Source: JAZKFR01 sp040386295
GTDB lineage: Bacteria; Pseudomonadota; Gammaproteobacteria; Burkholderiales; Rhodocyclaceae
Direction of reading: 5' to 3'
Assembly (NCBI GenBank): GCA_040386295.1
Contig: JAZKFR010000112.1
Location: forward strand, 1 to 23,085
DNA length: 23,085 nucleotides
The notes under the pieces were generated by a model. It did not search any database and had not been told where the DNA came from. It worked only from the letters and a program-made list of their open reading frames with translations. Every line of letters starts with the position of its first letter. Position 1 is the stretch's first letter. The position numbers and the translations under genes are program-made. Below are positions 16,101 to 22,125 of this stretch, in pieces.

Positions 16101-17227
16101 CGTGATGTTNNNNNNNNNNNNNNNNNNNNNNNNNNNNNNNNNNNNNNNNNNNNNNNNNNNNNNNNNNNNNNNNNNNNNNNNNNNNNNNNNNNNNNNNNNN
16201 NNNNNNNNNCGACTCTGCTGAGTACTGGCGCGGAAGGCGCGGCGGTATCAACGGTAAAAGTGAGTGCTGAACTGGCTGCGGAGACATTCCCTGTTGGGTC
16301 GGTGCTGGTGACGGTGATGTGGTGTGCGCCACTGGACAAAGGAGTGCTTGCACCAGTCCCTGTACCCGGAGTGAAAGTCCAATCGCCATTTGCGGCTGTA
16401 ACGGCGGTGCCTAGGACGATTTTAGTACCGTCGTCTTTTGTGTCGATGATGGTGACCGTGCTGCCTGGCTCGGCTTTGCCGCTTAAGCTTGGGGTGCTGT
16501 CGTTGGTCGTGCTGTTGTCGGTAACGAGGGTCGGTGTAGCTAGACTTATGCCGTCCACAACCCCAACGTTATCGCTGATTGCTGTGATGATTGGTGCCGC
16601 AGGCGCGGTGGTGTCGACAGGAGCACTCGATAAACTAGGGTCACTTTGCCCACTGCTGATCGTGAATACGCTACTGGCCACTGAACCGCCGCTTGATGAG
16701 GGTTGATTCGTGCTCACTAAGCTGATTTCTTGTGTGCTGTTTTGTGCGTTGCTAATGCTTATTTGTTGGCCTGAGTTACTCACGCCCGAGGCGTTTACAA
16801 AAGCAAAATCACCGCTGGCAGTGGGGTTGCTTTCGAGCAGTGCGATGCTTTGTTCAATAGTCAACGGGGCTGTTGTTTTGGCGTGCGCATTTTCTGCGGA
16901 TTTGTCCGTGCTGTCGTTGTTATTTGCTTGTACTGAGTCGCTATGTTCGTTGGTGTTGTGACTTTTCTCTGCGCTCAAATGGGTTGATACATCGTCTAGG
17001 TACAGGTTGACTTGTCCTGAGGAAATTAGCTTGGACAGTGCGCCGAGTAGGCGAATTGTTGTGCCATCGGCGAGGACAAGACTATTTCCTTCTATGCGTA
17101 TTTCTTCAGCGCCTTGGCCTGGGGAGCGGTCAATCCACAGTTGATCGCCCGCTTTGAATTGAAAATGCTCAATTTCGTTCAGTGAGATGGTTTGTGTTTG
17201 ACCTTGGCGCATGATTAGGATAGTCAT
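13179..17227 (-). CDS. Large Ig-like-repeat, RTX-type secreted surface protein (interrupted by assembly gap)
   Basis: This is one gene broken by 100 Ns. ATG at 17227 is preferred over 17245 because AAAGGA lies 9 nt before it. With a 41-nt gap the protein would be 1329 residues. From the N-terminus there is a small module with no signal peptide (MTILIMRQGQTQTISLNEI... LADGTTIRLLG), a Ser/Asn-rich linker, then about seven Big-type Ig-like repeats of 100-112 residues (each with TNDNTPSFxGTAEAGSTVTI, GxW and AGNVS...FTVDTTAP). Three nonapeptide-like Ca-binding motifs follow (GLDGNDIIV, GAGGADVFY, GATGDDIFV), and last a C-terminal region typical of type I secreted adhesins (SVEAIDLGNQQNTLTLTLGDVLDMS). 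It is probably exported by a type I system for adhesion or biofilm. No transporter genes are nearby. Reading frames on the two sides differ only because the gap is a placeholder. Confidence 0.85.
15438..16109 (-). repeat. Tandem 336-nt repeat units in the Ig-repeat gene
   Basis: Landmarks recur every 336 nt (112 codons). The word TCGGTGCTGG begins at 15568 and 15904, and GTGATGTT ends at 15773 and 16109. The previous unit (15256 to 15568) is 312 nt, so unit length varies by whole codons. Similarity is patchy: about 93 nt ending at 15773 and 16109 differ at only about four sites. About 80 nt starting at 15815 and at 16210, beyond the gap, differ at about three sites. This suggests recent duplication or gene conversion. 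Confidence 0.85.
16110..16209. other. Assembly gap of 100 Ns inside the repeat array
   Basis: Exactly 100 Ns join two contigs within near-identical repeats, so the length is probably a placeholder. The corresponding stretch in the neighbouring unit (15774-15814) is 41 nt. The two reading frames join if the true length is 2 modulo 3, which 41 satisfies and 100 does not. A length of 41 plus any multiple of 336 would also fit. Confidence 0.9.
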
Positions 17228-17558
17228 TTTGGTGATTCCTTTCATTTAAAATCGAGTGAGCGGTGCTGATACTGCTCTTAATTATTTAGTGGCTATGGTG
17301 TTGCAAAAGTTCAATTTTTTTGCGTTTTTTTCTAAATTTGATTTTTGATACACTATTTTTTTGCTTAACAATTTGTTTTTACTGTATTTTTTTATTTCTC
17401 TTCGCTTCTCGTTTAGGTACTTCACTTGTCTTTTTCTAGCTGTATGCCGCTCATTCTATTCTGTATAGCGTGTGATGTGATTCAGGTACTTAGAATTTAC
17501 TTGCTGAACGTAAGTTGGTTTTTTGAGATTTTGGCATATAAGCTTTTATTTTATTTGA
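17228..17558. promoter_or_regulatory. AT-rich upstream region of the Ig-repeat gene
   Basis: This 331-nt gap between ylqF and the Ig-repeat gene is strongly AT-rich, with several A-tracts of 6-8 (on the minus strand) near 17316-17393. It must contain the Ig-repeat gene promoter, but I cannot pick convincing -35/-10 boxes. TTGAAC and AATAAT occur on the minus strand but at a wrong spacing. A-tracts of this kind can bend DNA or bind H-NS-type proteins, which is inference. No gene is seen in it. Confidence 0.45.
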
Positions 17559-18479
17559 CTAATCCGCGTCTGTTTTTGTTATTTCTGCTTGCTCCGTTTT
17601 TTCTGCAGATCGAGCCATTCGCGCCTCGTTGAGCATACTTACTCGTGTTTCTGGTGTTTCTAGGCTAATTCTGCCGAGGGTTCCATCTCGGTAGTCTTGC
17701 AGCAGGATAGCAGCGGCTTTTTCTAAATCGAAGTCGCCGCCGCGCATGCGCAAAGCCCGTTTTTGGGCAACGCCTGCGATCACCGCAGAGCCATCAAGCC
17801 CTGCAACGCAGAAGCTGTAGCGTTGTTCCAGCAGGCGTGGGTAATTTGCGAGTAGGCGTTCGGCTAAAAAGACAGCGACTTCTTCGTTGATGATGGCATT
17901 GCGTCCTACGGCATGGCTTGCAGCTAGCATTAGACCGTCACTTGGATGCTCAATTTTGGGCCAGAGCAGACCCGGAGTGTCGGTGATCGATTGGCGAATG
18001 CTGAGCTCGTAAGTTTGTTGCGTTTTGGTCACGGCGGGTTCGTCCCCTACTGCCGCAATGCGACGCTTGACTAAGGCGTTCATTAGAGTTGATTTGCCAA
18101 CGTTGGGAATGCCCATAATCATCATGCGTAGCGGTTTGATGTTGTCGTTGCGATGCGGCGCTAGGCTTTGGCAGTGTGCCGGGATGGCTTTGACGCTGCC
18201 GGGTATTTTGCATGAAAGGGCGATCGCTTTAACGCCGCTTTGCCGATTGTAATAATCGAGCCAGGCTTTGGTGCTGACGGGATCTGCTAGGTCGGCTTTG
18301 TTGAGCACTTTGAGGCAGGGACGTTGGCGGAACAGGCGCAGTTCATGCACCATAGGATTGGTGCTTGCTTCGGGTAGTCGTGCGTCGACAACTTCAATCA
18401 CAACATCGATGCGCGCCATGGTTTCTGCCGCTTTTTTGCGTGCCGAGGTCATGTGCCCCGGGTACCATTGAATTGCCAT
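17559..18479 (-). CDS. ylqF: Ribosome biogenesis GTPase YlqF/RbgA
   Basis: This is a circularly permuted GTPase that in Bacillus (RbgA) acts in late 50S subunit maturation. Its role in proteobacteria is less studied. The 306-residue protein starts MAIQWYPGHMTSARKK, a family hallmark. The motifs come in permuted order: G4 NKAD at 60-63, G5 region SC at 89-90, G1 GIPNVGKS at 123-130 and G3 DTPG at 167-170, then the C-terminal helical domain. ATG at 18479 has AAAGG about 6 nt upstream and follows the ccmE stop by 15 nt, so it is probably co-transcribed with the ccm genes. The last 20 residues are charged and variable. Confidence 0.93.
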   Translation of the reverse strand: MAIQWYPGHMTSARKKAAETMARIDVVIEVVDARLPEASTNPMVHELRLFRQRPCLKVLNKADLADPVSTKAWLDYYNRQSGVKAIALSCKIPGSVKAIPAHCQSLAPHRNDNIKPLRMMIMGIPNVGKSTLMNALVKRRIAAVGDEPAVTKTQQTYELSIRQSITDTPGLLWPKIEHPSDGLMLAASHAVGRNAIINEEVAVFLAERLLANYPRLLEQRYSFCVAGLDGSAVIAGVAQKRALRMRGGDFDLEKAAAILLQDYRDGTLGRISLETPETRVSMLNEARMARSAEKTEQAEITKTDAD

Positions 18480-18494
18480 TTTCAGCCTTTTTTA

Positions 18495-18974
18495 TTAAAT
18501 AGATGTGGCTGATTGTTGATGTTTTTCTTTAGATTTATTTTCTGCGGCGCGTTGATGCGCGTCTTGAACTGCTTTGGCGGCTTCGGGCGGCATGTAATTT
18601 TCATCGTGCTTGGCTAACACTTCGCTGGCGACGAAGATACCTTCTGTGTTCAATTTCCCTTGCGCGACGACGCCTTTCCCTTCTTTAAAAAGGTCAGGAA
18701 GAATTCCTTGGTAAGACACTCGCACTTCTTTTTCGGTGTCAGTGACGATAAAACTGAGCTGGGTACCCTCGCTTTCTCGTTTGAGCGAGCCGGGTTTGAC
18801 CATGCCGCCGATGCGAAATGCGCGGCTATGCGGTGCTTCGCCTGCCAATACTTTGGTCGGCGAGAAGAAAAATACTAGATTGCTCTCAAAAGCGTTGAAG
18901 ATTAGCGTGGCGATGCTGCCTAGAATCGCTAAGCCGCCGATTACTAAGACGATGCGTTGATGTCTTGCTTTCAA
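18495..18974 (-). CDS. ccmE: Periplasmic haem chaperone CcmE
   Basis: CcmE covalently binds haem from CcmC/CcmAB and passes it to the CcmFH ligase in cytochrome c maturation system I. The 159-residue protein has a short cytoplasmic start (MKARHQR), a membrane anchor at about 8-28 and the periplasmic OB-fold. The haem-binding His is at 123 with Tyr127 in LAKHDENYMP. The start is TTG at 18974, overlapping the ccmD stop as TTGA, with AGGAG about 7 nt upstream. The MKARH start is typical of the family, so the rare start codon is credible. The variable His/Lys-rich tail is normal. Confidence 0.95.
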   Translation of the reverse strand: MKARHQRIVLVIGGLAILGSIATLIFNAFESNLVFFFSPTKVLAGEAPHSRAFRIGGMVKPGSLKRESEGTQLSFIVTDTEKEVRVSYQGILPDLFKEGKGVVAQGKLNTEGIFVASEVLAKHDENYMPPEAAKAVQDAHQRAAENKSKEKHQQSATSI

Positions 18975-19174
18975 TTAGTTGCTCCTGTTCCTGAATCTAT
19001 TTTCTTGCTTTTCTGTCTGGCTTGTTTGTACAAGTTTTGCCAGAGTTGTTGGCGATGGCGTATCAATAAGCTAGTTTCTAAGCCGAGCATGAGGCTGCAC
19101 AGAGCGAGTGAGCCCCAGACGTAGAGCGCGTAGCCGCCCATGGCATAAAAGTCACTCAAGCTATTCCAATACAT
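18971..19174 (-). CDS. ccmD: Haem exporter accessory protein CcmD
   Basis: CcmD is a small inner-membrane protein that helps release haem-loaded CcmE from the CcmABC complex. ATG at 19174 gives 67 residues starting MYWNSLSDFYAMGGYALYVWGS, with the family MGGY-xx-YVW motif, one membrane segment at about 15-37 and a basic cytoplasmic tail. A TTG at 19198 would add eight residues but is not needed. AGGA lies about 10 nt before the ATG. It overlaps the ccmC stop by 14 nt and the ccmE start by 4 nt. Confidence 0.9.
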   Translation of the reverse strand: MYWNSLSDFYAMGGYALYVWGSLALCSLMLGLETSLLIRHRQQLWQNLYKQARQKSKKIDSGTGATN

Positions 19175-19940
19175 GTTTCGCCATCCTTTCTTTAACAAGC
19201 GCGCGCACCCATTCTGTTTTGCCTTCGCGCCTTAGCATGATGATGCGTACGCGCATTAACGCGACCGCTACGCTGTAGAGCCAAAAGGCTAGGGCGCAGA
19301 GCAACATGCCCCAGAGCATAGTTTGCGCCATGCTCGGCGCCTTGCTTAAACTTACCGAGGCGCCTTGGTGCAAGGTGTTCCACCATCGCACCGAAAAGTA
19401 AATTACAGGGATGTTGACGCTGCCGATCAAGAGTAAAACGGCACCGGCCTTGTCAGCACGGCGCACGTCTTCAATCGCTGCCTGCAAGGCAATAAAACCG
19501 ACGTAGAGAAACAATAGGATCAGCTCCGAGCTGAGTCGCGCATCCCATACCCACCAAGTACCCCACATTGGTTTTCCCCACAGTGAGCCAGTGGCTAAGG
19601 AGAGCGCTGTGAATAGCGCGCCAGTAGGCGCTAAGGCTTGCACCATCATGCCTGATAAGCGGGTATTGAAGATCAGGCCGAGCACAGCCCAGAAGGTCAT
19701 GACTAAGTAAATGAACATGGATAGCCAAGACACGGGTACGTGTAAAAAAATGATGCGATAGCCTTCGCCTTGCTGTGCGTCAGCAGGTGCTAGAACGAAG
19801 CCGAGATAAAGCCCAGCAATAGCAAAGAGCAGGGCTAGGCACCAACAATACGGGATTAGGCGTCCTGCTAATGGGTAGAATTGTTGGGGGCTGGAAAATT
19901 TAAACCAGTTTATGATTCGCTTGCTTCTGCTTGTTTTCAT
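19161..19940 (-). CDS. ccmC: Haem transporter/lyase subunit CcmC
   Basis: CcmC presents haem to CcmE in the periplasm. ATG at 19940 gives 259 residues, whereas an earlier in-frame start at 19991 would overlap ccmB. The protein has six predicted membrane segments, the haem-handling tryptophan-rich (WWD) motif WGTWWVWDARLSSELILLFLY, and a conserved His on each side (FLHVPVSW before it, LHQGAS after it). It begins 4 nt after the ccmB stop and overlaps ccmD by 14 nt. Confidence 0.95.
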   Translation of the reverse strand: MKTSRSKRIINWFKFSSPQQFYPLAGRLIPYCWCLALLFAIAGLYLGFVLAPADAQQGEGYRIIFLHVPVSWLSMFIYLVMTFWAVLGLIFNTRLSGMMVQALAPTGALFTALSLATGSLWGKPMWGTWWVWDARLSSELILLFLYVGFIALQAAIEDVRRADKAGAVLLLIGSVNIPVIYFSVRWWNTLHQGASVSLSKAPSMAQTMLWGMLLCALAFWLYSVAVALMRVRIIMLRREGKTEWVRALVKERMAKHVLE

Positions 19941-19944
19941 TCGA

Positions 19945-20631
19945 TTATTCCAAGGCGATGCGTAGCGCCAAAGCGGTTGGCCAAGGTGCAAAAAAAGTCG
20001 CGGCTAAGCTCATCGCGCCGAGCAGGGCGTAATGCGCCGACGCTGCCATGCCATTTAAGCTGGCATCGACCGCGCCGGCACCAAAAATGAGTACCGGGAT
20101 GTACAGCGGCAGTACCAGCAGGGATAGCAACATGCCGCCGCCGCGTACGCCTAGCGTTAATGCCGCCCCTATCGCGCCAATTCCAGATAAAGCCGGTGTG
20201 CCGATCAAGAGGGCAATAGCAAGCACGGCTAAGCTCTCGTTCGGTAAGTCGAATTGAAGTCCGAGCAGGGGGGCTAATAGAACCAAGGGCAAGCCTGTTA
20301 GCAGCCAGTGCGCAGAAACTTTAGCGAAGACGACAAAACCCAGCGTGCGCGGAAGCAAAGCGAGTTGCTCCAAACTACCGTCACGAAAATCGTCAGCAAA
20401 CAGGCGGGGTAAGGCGAGTAAGTTGGCGAGCAGCGCGGCGACCCATAAAACACCGGGCGCTATTTTACGCAGCAGCGCGGCCTCTGGGCCGATGCCAAAA
20501 GGAAAAAGACTGACCACCATAACGAAGAAAAAGAGTAGGGACAAAAATTCGCCTTGTCGCCTTAGGGATAGCTTCAGATCACGCTGGATCAGGGTGTAAA
20601 TCAGTAGCAAAACTGAAGGTGGCTGGTTCAT
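19945..20631 (-). CDS. ccmB: Haem exporter membrane subunit CcmB
   Basis: CcmB is the membrane subunit of the CcmAB ABC transporter that powers release of holo-CcmE. The 228-residue product is close to the usual 220. It has the typical start with a cytoplasmic RDLKLSLRRQGE segment, six hydrophobic segments, and the conserved FADDFRDGSLEQL motif after TM2. ATG at 20631 is set 141 nt after ccmA, an unusually wide gap for this pair. Confidence 0.94.
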   Translation of the reverse strand: MNQPPSVLLLIYTLIQRDLKLSLRRQGEFLSLLFFFVMVVSLFPFGIGPEAALLRKIAPGVLWVAALLANLLALPRLFADDFRDGSLEQLALLPRTLGFVVFAKVSAHWLLTGLPLVLLAPLLGLQFDLPNESLAVLAIALLIGTPALSGIGAIGAALTLGVRGGGMLLSLLVLPLYIPVLIFGAGAVDASLNGMAASAHYALLGAMSLAATFFAPWPTALALRIALE

Positions 20632-20772
20632 GTCGCGTTGCTCTGTACGGACATGTAGTCTATTTGATTCATTTAATTAAATTTTTGAACTTATTTTCTG
20701 TGTTGATTGGTTGGTTTTTAGCTTGTTTCAGTATTCAGCAGTTTGCGGCCTTGTTCGTGCGCCAAGCAAGGC
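20632..20772 (-). other. 141-nt AT-rich spacer between ccmA and ccmB with a tiny overlapping reading frame
   Basis: In most ccm operons ccmA and ccmB abut or overlap. Here an AT-rich spacer separates them. On the minus strand a 14-codon frame (MNQIDYMSVQSNAT, 20672-20628) ends in TGA that overlaps the ccmB ATG as ATGA, the pattern of a translationally coupled leader. It lacks a visible Shine-Dalgarno sequence, so it may be chance. No terminator or clear promoter is seen in the spacer. Confidence 0.35.
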
Positions 20773-21420
20773 CTAGAAATTTTCTCTTGTTTCGATTTCT
20801 TCTAGGCGCAAAGGGAGCGCTGCGTTGACGGCCACGCCAGGTAGCGCGACGGCTTGGTGCGTCGTTAAAACAACCTGCCTGCCTGCGTTTAATTGAGCCG
20901 CGATCAAGGCGGCAGTGCGCGCTAGGCTCGTTCCGTCGAGGGCAACGTAGGGTTCATCGAGTATCCACAGTGGGCTGGTGTCGAATACCAATCGAGACAG
21001 CGCCACTCGGCGTCGCTGTCCTTGCGAGAGCGCCTGGCAAGTTTGTCCTTCTGCGTCAGTGATGCCCATATGCAGCAAAGCTGCGCGTGCAGTGGCGTCG
21101 CTAATCGGACGTTGCGCCAACTGCGCCGCGATGCGCACATTTTCTAACGGGCTTAAGCCCTCTTTTAGTGCATTGTGGTGGCCGAGATAGCAAAGTTCGC
21201 GCTGAAAATCGCTACCCCATGTATGAATCGATTCTCCTTTCCATAAAATTTCTCCTGCGCTAGGCGGGGTCAAGCCACACAAAATTCTTAGTAAGGTGGT
21301 TTTGCCGCAGCCATTCGCACCCTGCACGTGCAGCAAGCGTCCGCCGGATAGTTGGAAATTGAGCTGGCTGAATAGAGTGCGTGCGCCACGTAGGCATTCT
21401 AGGTTGAGCGCTTCGAGCAT
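20773..21420 (-). CDS. ccmA: Haem exporter ATPase CcmA
   Basis: CcmA is the ATP-binding subunit of the CcmAB transporter of cytochrome c maturation system I. The 215-residue ABC domain has Walker A GANGCGKTT at 34-42, the Q-loop region near YLGHHNALKEGLSPLENV (79-95), signature LSQGQRRR at 131-138, Walker B LWILDEP at 151-157 and the switch His in LTTHQ. The YLGH and LSPLENV segments are typical of CcmA. It heads the operon. No Shine-Dalgarno sequence is clear before ATG 21420. A TTGACA lies at 21472-21467 on the minus strand but without a matching -10 box. Confidence 0.95.
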   Translation of the reverse strand: MLEALNLECLRGARTLFSQLNFQLSGGRLLHVQGANGCGKTTLLRILCGLTPPSAGEILWKGESIHTWGSDFQRELCYLGHHNALKEGLSPLENVRIAAQLAQRPISDATARAALLHMGITDAEGQTCQALSQGQRRRVALSRLVFDTSPLWILDEPYVALDGTSLARTAALIAAQLNAGRQVVLTTHQAVALPGVAVNAALPLRLEEIETRENF

Positions 21421-22125
21421 AGTGATACTGATGAGGGTCGTAGTGATTGGAGTCGATCAAGCCATCTGTCAACTGATCAGAGCTGCCGGCGAAGCGATCT
21501 CTGCGCTGCGCTTAGATTTCTGAAGAGCGGGCTGTGTGCTCCTGCTAGAGGTCTGGTGATGACGTCAAAACGGGATAAAACATGCATCACAAGAGATGGT
21601 TAAGCAGAATCAACAGGCGCAGTAGGTATGAAGCGACGGTGATAACGAGTGCGAGCTTGGCGAATTACCAAACAAGCGTCAGTTTATTCGATTTCTGTTT
21701 TATACGCGCCCCTTGTCTTAAGCCTTTTTGTGCTTGAGCGTTTTCTTCGACTTCCTCTTACCGCTTTGGTCTGCCCCATTCTGGGGTTGAACTTGCAATT
21801 TACTGTCCCATCCCAGGCCTTGATTTAGCAGACTGTTTCTTCGTGAGGATGCTCTGTTGTTCCGCTCGCGCTTGTGCTGATTGCTTCAAAAAAGTCTGCA
21901 ATCTGTTTTTAATCAATAACTAAACACTTTTCAGCCGCTTTGAGCTTGTTCCGACCTGTCACGCAAATCGTCCTAGGGTTGGAGATTACGCTTAATTTTT
22001 ATCATGGCATGTATATTGCTTTATTCTAAATGTAAGCAAGGCGATAGTAAGAAATCTTGCTCTGCCGACCTGTTCATAAGCAAAACGCTTGCCAAAACGG
22101 GGAAGGCTTTTTAGGAGATAAGGCC
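21421..22125. other. 705-nt noncoding region between divergent ccmA and the right-edge gene
   Basis: This region should hold the ccmA promoter (leftward) and the promoter of the right-edge gene (rightward). The only strong signal seen is the sigma-54-type element at 22005-22020. A small hairpin (CCCCA-TTC-TGGGG, 21774-21786) is present, and AGCAAG/CTTGCT at 22035-22061 could pair in the leader of the right-edge gene. No conserved gene, tRNA or mobile element is recognised. Confidence 0.5.
22005..22020 (+). promoter_or_regulatory. Candidate sigma-54 (RpoN) -24/-12 promoter
   Basis: TGGCATGTATATTGCT matches the RpoN consensus TGGCACG-N4-TTGCW at all but one specified base, with GG and GC separated by the required 10 nt. 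Transcription would begin near 22032, giving a leader of about 94 nt before the ATG at 22126. Sigma-54 promoters need an enhancer-binding activator. I cannot identify its binding site in the 500 nt upstream. Confidence 0.65.

Noticed and set aside
16001..16109. Apparent frameshift and early stop of the Ig-repeat gene left of the Ns
   Set aside because: This is an artefact of the placeholder gap length. The correct frame continues coherently through 13179.
15199..16706. Long plus-strand frames opposite the Ig-repeat gene
   Set aside because: They are antisense shadows of Thr/Ala/Gly-rich repeats. The minus frame gives coherent Ig-like domains.
17426..17632. Small plus-strand hydrophobic frame of 68 codons
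   Set aside because: It lies in an AT-rich intergenic region and overlaps the ylqF end. The hydrophobicity follows from T-rich codons, and there is no Shine-Dalgarno sequence.
21443..21472. TTGACA upstream of ccmA as a sigma-70 promoter
   Set aside because: The -35 is perfect but no acceptable -10 hexamer lies 16-18 nt downstream.
21431..21523. Plus-strand 30-codon frame starting MRVVVIGVDQAICQ upstream of ccmA
   Set aside because: It looks protein-like but lacks a ribosome binding site and is too short to judge. It could be a gene remnant but cannot be supported.
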